A DNA stretch of 64,000 bases from Siphonodentalium dalli (lineage: Eukaryota > Mollusca > Scaphopoda > Gadilida > Siphonodentaliidae): positions 231,700,961 through 231,764,960 of the forward strand of contig CP136066.1 in NCBI GenBank assembly GCA_032622095.1. Reading direction: 5' to 3'. The notes under the pieces are model-generated. The model saw only the letters and a list, made by a program, of their open reading frames with translations. It was not told the DNA's origin and searched no databases. A program made the position numbers and the translations under genes. Of the stretch, positions 23,501 through 31,364 are shown piece after piece (the stretch's first letter is position 1; every line of letters starts with the position of its first letter).

Positions 23501-26500
23501 TTCTTACTGAAAATACGAACATCAAACCATAAATTGCCAGTTGAAAAAATAGATGGACGAAAGGAAAAGATAATAATGATTTAAACTGTGTTTTGTGCAG
23601 CAATAGCCCATGTGATGAGTACCATTTTATGATCATATGCCAAGAGCTGAAAAACTTACGCGATTATATATTCCAAAATATTACTGGGATAATTCCGAAC
23701 CGCAATAAATTCCATGGACTACTTTCTCTTGAAAACATGAGCTTTCTGAAAAGACTGAGCATATTTATTAAATTGGCATTGAAAAAGATTTCTTAATATA
23801 CTATTAGATATACAGATGAATTATATATATATATATGTATGTGTGTATGTGTATATGTATGTGTATGCATATTTGTATACAATCTGTATATGTATATATA
23901 TATGTATATATATGTGTATATATAGCTGTATGATGATGGATTGTGAAATAACACCTTTAAGACCTTTGACATTTATATACGAACAAGCTTTCGCCTTTCT
24001 CAAGTTCACTCACAATCATATATAATATGAGACACATCCATAAATTGGAAATTGCATAATTATGCAAGGTAATTGTTAATGAATCGTATGTATACGTGCT
24101 GTGTATAGTCATTATATTATGGTGAATTTGTTACGGAAGTATGATATGATAATTGTTAACGTATAAATTGTTTGTATAAATTGTTTGTTTGTATATATGT
24201 ATATAATTTTCGCTAAGTTCCAACTTAAATGTTGGCTTTGCAAATAAACAATCAACAATCAATGAAAGCTGAGTTACGAAGGACATATTTATGATAATTT
24301 ATCTAACACCTACTATCAATACACAGCTTCCTAACGATGTAGAAATTCGAAACCCTTTCACCCCAGCGATAAAATAAGTCGTTCTGACATAAGCCGCGAA
24401 TCTATTATACGCTTTCAATTAGGACCCAATTAGCTATGTTGCGACCGGATATCGATGTGTGTTTTGTTTCCGACCGATTGACTGCAAGGTTTATTATATG
24501 CCCGATGGGTACCAATTGCCAAATGCTAAAAAGCTAGGTGCCACTTTTTGTAGCCAATCGAGATTTTTTTGGAGCCATTTCATTTTTTTTATAGCAATTT
24601 GCTAAATTGGCAGCGCGAACCCTGCTTCTGTTATGTTGCATTTGAGGTGAGTTTCATATGAGTTCATACGAGATAATCAAACTGGCATCGGATAATGCTT
24701 CTGTTATGTTGCATTTGAGGTGAGTTTCATACGAGATAATCAAACTGGCATCGGATAATGCTTCTGTTATGTTGCATTTGAGGTGAGTTTCATACGAGAT
24801 AATCAAACTGGCATCGGATAATGCTTCTGTTATGTTGCATTTGAGGTGAGTTTCATACGAGATAATCAAACTGGCATCGGATAATGCTTCTGTTATGTTG
24901 CATTTGAGGTGAGTTTCATACGAGATAATCAAACTGGCATCGGATAATGCTTCTGTTATGTTGCATTTGAGGTGAGTTTCATACGAGTTCATACGAGATA
25001 ATCAAACTGGCATCGGATAATGCTTCTGTTATGTTGCATTTGAGGTGAGTTTCATACGAGATAATCAAACTGGCATCGGATAATGCTTCTGTTATGTTGC
25101 ATTTGAGGTGAGTTTCATACGAGTTCATACGAGATAATCAAACTGGCATCGGATAATGCTTCTGTTATGTTGCATTTGAGGTGAGTTTCATACGAGTTCA
25201 TACGAGATAATCAAACTGGCATCGGATAATGCTTCTGTTATGTTGCATTCGAGGTGAGTTTAATACGAGTTCATACGAGATAATCAAACTGGCATCGGAT
25301 AATGCTCCTGTTATGTTGCATTCGAGGTGAGTTTCATACGAGTTCATACGAGATAATCAAACTGGCATCGGATAATGCTTCTGTTATGTTGCATTTGAGG
25401 TGAGTTTCATACGAGATAATCAAACTGGCATCGGATAATGCTTCTGTTATGTTGCATTCGAGGTGAGTTTCATACGAGTTCATACGAGATAATCAAACTG
25501 GCATCGGATAATGCTTCTGTTATGTTGCATTTGAGGTGAGTTTCATACGAGATAATCAAACTGGCATCGGATAATGCTTCTGTTATGTTGCATTTGAGGT
25601 GAGTTTCATACGAGTTCATACGAGATAATCAAACTGGCATCGGATAATGCTTCTGTTATGTTGCATTCGAGGTGAGTTTCATACGCGTTCATACGAGATA
25701 ATCAAACTGGCATCGGATAATGCTTCTGTTATGTTGCATTCGAGGTGAGTTTCATACGAGTTCATACGAGATAATCAAACTGGCATCGGATAATGCTTCT
25801 GTTATGTTGCATTTGAGGTGAGTTTCATACGAGATAATCAAACTGGCATCGGATAATGCTTCTGTTATGTTGCATTTGAGGTGAGTTTCATATGAGTTCA
25901 TACGAGATAATCAAACTTGCATCGGATAATGCTTCTGTTATGTTGCATTCGAGGTGAGTTTCTGTTCAACATTTGCTTTTGCATTCTCATAACCCTTTCA
26001 TGGCGGGAGCTGTGCTGGTGCAGCATTAAAGATCCTGTGCCAGTGCATTCTCTTATATATGCGAGTCTCCCATAGAGAATGCACTGGCTTACAAGGTCAA
26101 TGTAAATATAGTAGGCTGATGTATTCTATTTGGCTCCCTTTGGAAGACTCGCATGTATAAGAGAATGCATTGGCACAGGGTTTTCACAAAATTTCAGGAA
26201 ACTCCAGTCATGGAAGAGTTAATGTGATGTACTCCAGTGGGGTGATAGAAATGGAAAACAATCTTGCTCAATTTAGTTATTTTTACTAATTTTAATCCAA
26301 ATTTACCACACACACACACACACCGTCATTCTTATCTATTAATTAAATAAAGTGACTCTCGATGGCGAAACATTTGTGTTAGGTTATCGCCTTTAGTTGC
26401 ATCCCGAATTGAGAAGTAAATATTTACAATTGCAGTCATTTGCTTTTGAAAAAACGCTTGTGCGCAGTTTATTGTGCACCTGATTTTGTATCCAGGCACA

Positions 26501-28714
26501 CAATTTTGTTTGGTGCACCTAATGGGAAATATAAGTTGTAACCGATGAATGTGCATGTAAACTTGTACAGTATAATACCCAAATAACTTTGCTTGTGCTA
26601 TTTTAATAAAATTGATCTTCAAACAAAATGTTTATTGTTGGTTTACATCAACAAGAAGTTCCTTCCAGTGATCATTTTGTACACCACTGACTCAATGGAA
26701 TATATTTATTAATCGACGTAAAGTTCCTAGGTGGCAATTGGATGGTCACTAAAATGTGCGCATCATTAACAAATAAAAGTCGATTGGAAATTTAAATACT
26801 GTCTCATACATTACATCTGAAAATTTGACAGGCACCATTTTGAAATGACCAACACCATCCATTTGATGCCTGTCATTTTGACAGACGGTAAAAAAATTAT
26901 TATGTTGAGCCTTGATATTACTCCTTGTATGACTAAATCCATTTTCTTTCATTTCAGGACAAAGCTTCTGCTGGACTAGCTCTGAAGCTCCATGAGTCAA
27001 AACTGAGTTCACGAAAAATCAGAGTTGAACGCGCAGTTGATGGGAAAAGAGAATTGAAGATCAAAATATCCTTTATGTATATCTATAACCGTGAAAATCT
27101 GTTGGCATTATTCTGCAAATTTATTTGAGGAAGGTTGAGAAATTTGATGACATAAAAGCTTTTAAATGTGTAACAAGTAGACAGGTGGTTGAGAAATTTG
27201 ATGACATAATAGCAATGTCAATTTGATACCATAGATACTTCCCAGAAGATGAGGCCTGAGCAGAATGAGGTCTCTGGATGGTGAATTTGGTGATGCTAGC
27301 CCCCTGTGCATGATAGCATCACTAAATTCACCTTCTGGGGACCTCATTCTGCAAATGTCAGATAGGACCCTGCGAATCGGGTGTTTTCATTTCAAATCGA
27401 ATCTTGAATCGAATCATTGTTACTGAGCCAAATGAGTTCAAATTGGGTCAACAGGTCAAATAGGGATTGAGCCAGGGACGCAACTCGTTCCCTCTCTTGT
27501 ATTTCTTAAAACACCTCAAGAACCATTAGGCTTATTCGGCATATGGAATTGTTGGAATTTGCACTCTATTTTAATTTCCAGATGATAACTTTAGTAAAAC
27601 TGAATTGATTTAAATTTGGAATGTGAGTTTACTTGCCCAAAATGCAGACCAAGTTCATATTTGGGTTTTGCACGCCAATTTTCACCAGAGTTATGTCCCT
27701 TTGTTGAAATTACCACAGGTGTATTTTGCCACACCCTAGCGATATCCTTGTTTTCCCTCTGTTACCAGATAATAACTATTTTTTTAGGCCTAAGCTTCAT
27801 AGCTAAGCCGTAGGGGAGGACATTCGGCAATATGCCATTTTGGAAAAAGGTAGTTGGCTATCTTTAACCCTTTACCCAACAAACCGGCCAAAACCGGCCA
27901 AATAAAGCTTCAACAGCCTAAAATATCTTCGGTCTGTCTCAATAGAACCATACAAATATGGATATCATTGGAACCGGCTCCTTGACCACATTGTGATAGT
28001 TACAGTTATACCCTGTGCCAATGCATTCTCTTATATATGCGAGTCGACCATAGGTCGCCTCGCATATATAAGAGAATGCATTGGCCTAAAAAAAATCTTT
28101 TTTTTAACACTTTTTACCATTTTTTCTCACATTCTTTAACAATTTTATAATTTTTAATTTGTTAAGCCAATGCATTCTCTTATTTATGCGAGGCGACCTA
28201 TGGTCGACTCGCATATATAAGAGAATGCATTGGCACAGGGCCCTTCTGTTGGGTAAAGGGTTAAATGATTGTATCATCACTTTACCTTTATCTATCATGG
28301 GATTTATCCCACAGGGAGCCTCACACAGATGGAAGCATGCACTGCAGAGTGTCGTCTGCTCCAGTCTATGTGGGGCTCTATAAAGGGTTTATTCTTATTC
28401 TCCAGTATGTTCATCAACCTTAACTCTGTCACTCTGATACAGAACGGAGGAAACAAAAGAAAATCAGGAAGAAACAGATGAAGGCAGAGAAGCAAAAGGG
28501 AAAAGGAAAGAGTGAAAAACAAGAAAGTAAAAGAAAAACGAGTGATAAAAAGCAGACGGTCAATGAGGATAAACAAAAGACATTTAGTTACGATCCAGAT
28601 GAGAAAAAGAAACGACATATGAAAACTCTTCAGATGAAAAAGGACAAAAGGAAGAAGTCCAGGAAACTGAAGCAGAAAATTATAGCTAAAAAGCTTGGAG
28701 TGAGAAAGATATGA
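6920..28714 (+). CDS. RBM34: RBM34-like nucleolar RNA-binding protein (partial, five exons, introns included)
   Basis: Joined exons are 6920-6980, 17852-17894, 20991-21109, 26958-27065 and 28433-28714. They encode the last strand of RRM1 (NGKEVMNHHLRVDIAG), then RRM2 with RNP2-type SVFVGNLQF, the helix DEVRNHFEECGEI, RNP1-type GKGFCYVAFE and the closing strand RKIRVERAV, then a tail rich in Lys and Arg. The order and the linker are those of animal RBM34 (yeast Nop12), a nucleolar protein connected with large ribosomal subunit assembly. All intron phases agree. Exons before 6920 are not found. Introns are about 10.9, 3.1, 5.8 and 1.4 kb and are mostly repeats. The nucleolar role comes from the family, not from this sequence. 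Confidence 0.85.
6981..7486. repeat. Intronic sequence with a family C palindrome copy
   Basis: A 69-bp near-perfect palindrome lies at 7172-7240, with 27-bp arms containing GCCAATGCATTCTCTTATAT. A diverged copy of the A/T-rich interior of family C precedes it (about 7080-7171). The outer TTAACCC ends seen in full copies (27864-28264, 37525-37914) are not evident here. Near-identical short phrases around 6945-6990 and 7260-7325 (GATAAAAAGGTA followed by GTAGAG) show that the first RBM34 exon/donor end is partly duplicated downstream. Confidence 0.55.
7487..7720. repeat. Palindromic repeat family D
   Basis: It begins with AACCCTTTCATGACTGGAGC and continues through CTGAAATTTTG into two foldback cores at about 7533-7600 and 7627-7692. 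Each core pairs CATTCTCTTATA with TATAAGAGAATGCA or a close variant. Inverse ends (CCAGTCATGGAAGAGTTAA) are visible in the copy at 25990-26222. Other copies are near 29280-29380, 32545-33600 and 39140-39180. Confidence 0.6.
7780..8309. repeat. GTCACCAGGTCAAAT-type repeat with 23-bp G run
   Basis: Dispersed repeat motifs as at 4721-5300, ending at a G homopolymer of 23 bp (8190-8212). The final part (about 8270-8309) leads into the minisatellite. No coding potential seen. Confidence 0.5.
8310..9202. repeat. Minisatellite of ~62-65 bp, left part
   Basis: Units contain ACTACTACTAAATACTACGA, then TTCTCACAAACATTTACTAC, then a CTGT tract of variable length and CCATCAA. Unit length changes because the CTGT tract and the ACT triplets vary. 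The array continues after the inserted element at 9203-10881. Confidence 0.95.
9203..10881. mobile_element. Harbinger-like non-autonomous DNA transposon inside the minisatellite
   Basis: The left end reads GGCCAAAAAAAAAAACGTCT and the right end, read inverted, GGCCAAAAAAAAAAACATGT; both continue into CTGTTTCCG. The host repeat ACTACTAAATACTACG is cut, and TAA is present on both sides (9200-9202 and 10882-10884), giving a 3-bp TAA target duplication. A second element with the same ends and a TTA duplication is at 34215-37048. A TWA duplication suggests the PIF/Harbinger superfamily. No transposase frame is visible in the 1679 bp, so it depends on a partner elsewhere. Confidence 0.75.
10882..17591. 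repeat. Minisatellite of ~62-65 bp, right part (about 107 copies)
   Basis: The same unit as at 8310-9202 repeats with very little change outside the CTGT tract. Occasional variants (CGGT in the tract, CACCAACAT for CACAAACAT, a lost ACTACT triplet) recur at regular distances, suggesting spread by block duplication. The array ends in a long CTGT run near 17560-17592. It lies wholly within the first visible intron of the RBM34 gene. The 119-residue frame at 12484-12843 is a product of the repeat, not a gene. Confidence 0.95.
17592..17851 (+). other. Intron end with a short 10-bp tandem repeat
   Basis: A 10-bp unit, GTTACCTTAG, repeats about five times near 17696-17741. The acceptor TTTGTTGCAG ends at 17851 and opens the next RBM34 exon. 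Confidence 0.5.
17852..17894 (+). CDS. RBM34: RBM34 exon, RNP2 of RRM2
   Basis: The exon reads HDNTRSVFVGNLQF and leaves one base of the next codon. SVFVGNL is the first strand (RNP2) of RRM2. The donor is GTAAGT at 17895. The extra base (A) joins AC of the exon at 20991 to give Asn. Confidence 0.8.
18213..20392. repeat. 75-bp minisatellite, 29 copies, with higher-order structure
   Basis: The unit contains GGTTTCGGAGGAGTCCGGCT and TACCACGAATCTTATTATTT. Because 75 is a multiple of three and no unit has a stop in this frame, one frame of 744 codons stays open, but it is low-complexity repetition within an intron. Unit variants (GGC/GGT at the start, TCTGGCTTCTCCTA, TTTGATTTG) fall in a repeating order: units 11-18 and 19-26 share the same pattern, a 600-bp higher-order repeat. 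Confidence 0.95.
20393..20990. repeat. Truncated family C MITE (inverted) and intron end
   Basis: An inverted, truncated copy of family C runs from about 20490 to its TTAA end at 20811-20814 (GTTGGGTAAAGGGTTAA). It carries the 69-bp palindrome at 20593-20661. A direct repeat of about 32 bp flanks it (20458-20489 and 20836-20867; both contain ACCATTCTAATCTG). The branch and pyrimidine region ends in TTATTTTCAG, opening the next RBM34 exon at 20991. Confidence 0.6.
20991..21109 (+). CDS. RBM34: RBM34 exon, core of RRM2 with RNP1
   Basis: Two bases complete Asn; 39 codons follow to a codon boundary. Visible are the helix-1 region IEEDEVRNHFEECGEI, strand 2 (SNIRIIRD) and RNP1-like GIGKGFCYVAFE, close to the GIGKGFGYVLFE of vertebrate RBM34. 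The donor GTGAGT starts at 21110. The last ~60 bp of this exon with the donor is the source of the tandem array at 21110-25963. Confidence 0.85.
21110..21158 (+). repeat. First, interrupted unit of the exon/5' splice site array
   Basis: Directly after the donor, TTTCATACGAGATAATCAAA continues through TGGCATCGG to CTTCTGTT, repeating exon sequence that starts at about 21055. The copy is cut at 21158 by the hAT-like element and resumes at 24625. It keeps the exon-type GGAAAAGGC, whereas the later units carry GGATAATGC with a TAA in the exon's frame. Confidence 0.85.
21170..21638 (-). pseudogene. Decayed hAT transposase N-terminal fragment
   Basis: The frame starts at 21638. Residues about 46-105 show the pattern of the zinc-finger region found at the front of many invertebrate hAT transposases and ZNF862-like proteins: KRKFRYEW, LSFDGD, FVSGC and a later HE. 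The usual paired cysteines are missing (FGSII stands where F-C-x-x-C is expected), so the finger is broken. The frame runs into the left terminal repeat with no catalytic domain, as expected for an internally deleted element. Identification rests on pattern only. Confidence 0.4.
21690..23796 (+). pseudogene. Broken reverse transcriptase of the nested LINE
   Basis: RT motifs in order: SYRGITLLSCLAKLFTSVLN (22345 on), QTGFRKSHSTVDNIF, YCTFIDFRKAFDTVW, then in the next frame VGLFQGETMSPFLFSLF, LLYADDTVILSDSE (about 22890-22925) and ELKYLGRF. A last frame (23593-23796) carries the C-terminal Cys/His motif and ends at a stop. Catalytic YADD is intact, but stops and frameshifts rule out a working protein. 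Confidence 0.75.
23820..23935. repeat. TA/TGTA-rich microsatellite
   Basis: Alternating TATA and TGTATG words over about 110 bp in the 3' region of the nested LINE. The short frames on both strands here come from the repeat. Confidence 0.8.
24625..25963 (+). repeat. Tandem array of the RBM34 exon end plus 5' splice site, about 20 copies
   Basis: Each unit has GATAATCAAACTGGCATCGG, then ATAATGCTTCTGTTATGTTG, then CATTTGAG/GTGAGTTTCATACGA. This is the last ~55 bp of the RBM34 exon at 20991-21109 joined to the first bases of its intron. Unit length is 63 bp, or 73 bp where GTTCATACGA is repeated. I count 20 GAG/GTGAGTTT junctions. No unit carries a 3' splice site. In all units seen GGAAAAGG has become GGATAATG, which puts TAA in the exon's frame. 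Confidence 0.9.
25964..26222. repeat. Palindromic repeat family D copy
   Basis: The left end is AACCCTTTCATGGCGGGAGC (about 25992). The right end is TTTCAGGAAACTCCAGTCAT followed by GGAAGAGTTAA. Inner cores pair CATTCTCTTATATATGCGAG with matching downstream arms near 26090 and 26150-26165. The last TTAA is at 26218-26221. Confidence 0.55.
26223..26957. other. RBM34 intron end, paralogous to 30300-30530
   Basis: A CA microsatellite lies near 26310-26324. The stretch 26235-26440 resembles 30300-30510 in order and wording (AGTTGCATC, TGGCRAAA, CATTTGTGTTAG), so the two are copies of a dispersed repeat. The acceptor CTTTCATTTCAG ends at 26957. Confidence 0.5.
26958..27065 (+). CDS. RBM34: RBM34 exon, end of RRM2
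   Basis: Thirty-six full codons: DKASAGLALKLHES forms helix 2 of RRM2, and RKIRVERAVDGKREL the last strand and start of the linker. It begins and ends on codon boundaries. It is followed not by GT but by ATATCCTTT, a U12-type 5' splice site. GT donors further on (27077, 27091) do not fit: the first gives the wrong phase, and the second adds foreign hydrophobic residues. Confidence 0.85.
27066..28432 (+). other. U12-type AT-AC intron of RBM34
   Basis: The 5' end is ATATCCTTT (27066-27074), the full minor-spliceosome consensus. CCTTAACT at 28418-28425 matches the U12 branch-site core, with the likely branch A at 28422 or 28423. The intron ends in GTCAC at 28432, about 9-10 bases after the branch A, the usual spacing for this class. 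Using these ends, phase 0 joins phase 0 and the downstream frame opens at SDTERRKQKK. The AG at 28441-28442 would break the frame. It contains family A (27235-27365), a GGTCAAAT-type repeat and a full family C MITE. Confidence 0.8.
27864..28264. mobile_element. Family C MITE with TTAA ends and two 69-bp palindromes
   Basis: It starts TTAACCCTTTACCCAACA and ends with the inverse TGTTGGGTAAAGGGTTAA (one mismatch). Inside are two palindromes, 28017-28085 and 28166-28234, each with 27-bp arms ending in GCGAG and a small central CGACC/GGTCG stem. The TTAA at each end suggests piggyBac-type mobilisation. It has no coding capacity. Near-identical to 37525-37914. Confidence 0.75.
28433..28714 (+). 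CDS. RBM34: RBM34 last exon, Lys/Arg-rich C-terminal tail
   Basis: Ninety-three codons from SDTERRKQKKIRKKQ to KKLGVRKI, then TGA (28712-28714). About half of the residues are Lys or Arg, mixed with Gln, Glu and Ser, without any domain. Such basic tails serve nucleolar targeting and RNA contact in RBM34/Nop12 relatives. The only in-phase start for the exon follows the AC at 28432. Confidence 0.8.
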   Translation, partial: SDTERRKQKKIRKKQMKAEKQKGKGKSEKQESKRKTSDKKQTVNEDKQKTFSYDPDEKKKRHMKTLQMKKDKRKKSRKLKQKIIAKKLGVRKI

Positions 28715-29180
28715 CAAGATTCCTTGTGGAGAAAACATGTGAAATCAAGTGGTTAAATTCAGTGGAAGTAAAGTCATTACATTGTGCAGAAAACTTGTTA
28801 AATACAGAATACGTGTGAAAGCAAGTTAAATGCAGAACACGTGTGAATTCAAGTTAAATGCAGAATACGTGTGAAATCAAGTTAAATGCAGAATACATGT
28901 GTAATCAAGTGGTTAAATGCAGAATACGTGTGACAACCCTTAGAGGGAGGGGCAGGTGTCAGGTTGGAAATTTCTAACAGTTAGAAAGCTTGAGGTACCA
29001 GTTGGAAATTTCAAGTTTGACCCCAAAACAGCGACCCTCTATATATAGCCAATCTATGAAGTTTATCTAAATCTGCCCATTCGGTGAGATAAACAAAATA
29101 GATTTTTTCTCAGGGAATGCCTCGTCTCCAAAGAAAACCTGCGACTCGTATATATTTTTAACCTGCCATAAATAAACATA
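28715..29180 (+). other. RBM34 3' untranslated region with a ~30-bp repeat
   Basis: A loose tandem repeat (about 28780-28935) repeats GTTAAATGCAGAATACGTGT with AATCAAG between the units, about five copies. A shared repeat follows at 28945-29020. AATAAA at 29171-29176 is a possible polyadenylation signal; no further support is visible. Confidence 0.45.
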
Positions 29181-30525
29181 TTGATCGGCGGTACTCATTC
29201 AGAACCCAAGCTTGGATCAAAGTTTCCAGCTTCTTGGGTAATACTTTATCCGCACATATCAGTGGATTTGAAATTAATGTGCTGTGAAAGACTCCCTGCA
29301 GGAGACTCGCAAAAATAAGAGAATGCATTGGCACAGGGTTTTTACACAATTTCAGGAAGCTTCAGTTATGGAAAGGTTTAGACAAAACTTTTGCCATCAG
29401 AGATAATAATTGGTCACAAAGCGACTAATTTCACACTGCAAATATTTCTAAATATCTCTTTGCCTAAATGCATTCATTCATCGTGTCACCTTCTTAAATG
29501 TTGTCATATATTTGAAGGCTAATTCCAGGTTAAAACAACTTAAAGTGATTAGTCGGTCTCACAACAAATTTGAAGCTGGCCATTTTGGATTTTCAGGGTC
29601 AAGAGCTCCTTGAAGGTCAATCCCATCCTATAATGCTATAGAAAATATTAGAAATGATACCTGTATGTGGCATTAATGCATATAGGTCATTAAAATTCTA
29701 ATTGGGGGCTCAACTTTGAGAAAAAAGGGCTGAACCCCAAAATTGGTGTTCAGGCCCTTAAAAATGGAATTGGGGCCCCTTTTATTAAAAATCGGTTGAC
29801 ACCACTGAATTCCTCCTCGATACTCTAGAATATTATCAAACAGAAAGTGGTTGGATATTCCCTAAAGAGCCCAGTTGAAAGACCGACTAGATATGTCACA
29901 CTCCAGTAGGCAAGCCTTAGTTGAGTGTGCCTGTTATTTGCAGAATGAGGTGCCCAGAGGGTAAATTTATTGATGCTATCCCACTCTCCCAGCATAACCA
30001 AATTCACCCTCTAGAGACCTCATTCTGCATGGCCTGAAGTTCCCAAATGGTGAATATTGTGATGTACACCCATTGGGAACCTCGATTATGCAATGTGTTG
30101 TCTGCCAAATTGGGGATATAGAGAAACTAAGCTAAAAAATATATATAGAATCGTTATGAAGAAGTTTCTATGGAAATTGTATAATAAAGAAACTTTCCAG
30201 AGAAGATGAGGCCTAAACAGAGCTAGCCCACTATGCATCACTAAATTCACCCTCTGGGGACCTCATTCTTCAAATGACAGGCATATTATTTCCAAGCCTG
30301 GGTTGGGTGTCAAATAGAAATCGAGAATAATCTATCTCAATGTAGTTACTGTTTACAAATATGTACCCAAATTGATGACACACACGGTGTGTGACACACC
30401 ATAATTTTGATATATTAATTAAATGCAGAGACTCTTGATGGCAAAATCATTTGTGTTAGTTCATTGATGATACCGGTAGTTGCATCGCGAATCGAGATGT
30501 AAATCTTTAAAATTGATTGTAGTTC
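29181..30525. repeat. Intergenic stretch with family A and D copies
   Basis: A partial family D copy lies at 29280-29380 and family A copies at 29930-30030 and 30185-30300. A segment at 30300-30525 resembles 26235-26440. No exon was found. Confidence 0.5.
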
Positions 30526-31203
30526 TATGATCCAATAAGTATTCTGTGACACAGGAGCCCATTTATAAAACCATTACAGTGAGTAAGAACAGAAATGCTG
30601 TTGGGGCATTTGTATATTGGTATATATTTACAGAGAAGTCACCTCTCCCTAGGACATGAATAGGGAGGAGAGGTACATTTTAGGGAGAAGATGTCTCCCA
30701 AGTCTTCTTCTAGGTTGGTCCCTGGAGTGGTATGATCGATTTCTTTGAAATTTTCGGCAATGTTAGTAGAATGCTACATTCCACAGGTTGATATAGCGCC
30801 TGAGTACTAACTTATAAGTTTCACGCACCGAGGAAATGTCCATAATATGCTAATACTTCATCCACACAAATCAATGGATTTGAAATTAATGGTAAATGTG
30901 ATGGTCAGAAATCCTGATTAATATATTGCTGAAGAAGCGACTCCAATAAATATATTATATATAGAGAAGCTTAGAACGGGCCAGCCTGGAGGGCGACTTG
31001 GGGAGATATCTTCTCCCTAAAATGTACCACTTCTCCCTATTCATGTCCCAGGGAGAAGTGACTTCTCTGTAAATATATACCAATATACATATGCCCCAGC
31101 AGCATATATGAAGTATATTTACTGATTATAGTTCTGTTCTTACTTACTGTAATGGTTTTATAAATGGACTCCTGTGTCACAGAATACTTATTGGATCACA
31201 GAA
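30526..31203. repeat. Foldback element with ~180-200-bp arms
   Basis: The left arm (30526-30705) runs from CCAATAAGTATTCTGTGACA through GTAAGAACAGAA to GGGAGAAGATGTCTCCCAAG. The right arm (30999-31203) reads it back, from CTTGGGGAGATATCTTCTCC to TCACAGAATACTTATTGGAT. About 290 bp separate the arms. A single arm end recurs at 31965-32045. No reading frame. Confidence 0.65.
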
Positions 31204-31260
31204 GGGTGATGTTGGGGTGTATAATACTTATTGGATCACAGAAGGGTGATGTTGGGGTGT
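31184..31260. repeat. Tandem duplication of ~38-40 bp
   Basis: ACTTATTGGATCACAGAAGG followed by GTGATGTTGGGGTGTA occurs twice in a row at the outer edge of the foldback element. Confidence 0.8.
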
Positions 31261-31364
31261 AAATTGAACTTCAGCCATTGCTACATTTCCCTAGTAACAG
31301 TCATTTCTAAACAGCGAGAAGTGAATTCTCCAAATTTGCAACCTCTTAGCTGGTCCCTGGCCTG

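Larger units (their letters stand above)
21690..24262 (+). mobile_element. Decayed non-LTR retrotransposon nested in the hAT-like element
   Basis: Pieces of one LINE protein are spread over three frames. They are a pre-RT segment (WFDNECREARNYFKHQYD), an RT with FIDFRKAFDTVW and LLYADDTVILSD, and a C-terminal zinc-knuckle-like CSNSPCDEYHFMIICQ. Breaks: a frameshift near 21950, a TGA at 22288-22290, a frameshift near 22710 and further breaks after 23402. The tail has A/T-rich microsatellites and ends near CAATCAACAATCAATG (about 24247-24262). It is not closely related to the L2/CR1-like copy at 836-3930; the clade is unclear. Confidence 0.7.
21159..24624 (-). mobile_element. hAT-like DNA transposon, internally deleted, with nested LINE
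   Basis: The left end reads CAGGCTTCGCGCTG (21159-21172); the right end CAGCGCGAACCCTG (24611-24624) is its inverse with one mismatch. The 8-bp sequence CTTCTGTT stands directly outside both ends (21151-21158 and 24625-24632), so it is a clean target duplication. An 8-bp duplication and CAGGG-type ends point to hAT. Subterminal sequence on both sides repeats TTGCCAATT/TAGCAATTTGC-like words. The minus strand near the left end keeps a decayed N-terminal transposase frame. A LINE lies inside. Confidence 0.75.

Noticed and set aside
24654-24992. 112-residue minus-strand repeat protein
   Set aside because: Antisense of the exon/5' splice site array; the frame is a by-product of the 63-bp unit.
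27077-27092. GT donors for the last RBM34 intron
   Set aside because: GT at 27077 gives the wrong phase; GT at 27091 would fit an AG acceptor at 28442 but adds a foreign hydrophobic segment and is a poor donor. The AT-AC solution fits all signals.
28478-28714. Separate 78-residue Lys-rich gene starting at ATG 28478
   Set aside because: The frame continues upstream to the splice junction at 28433 and is the last exon of RBM34.
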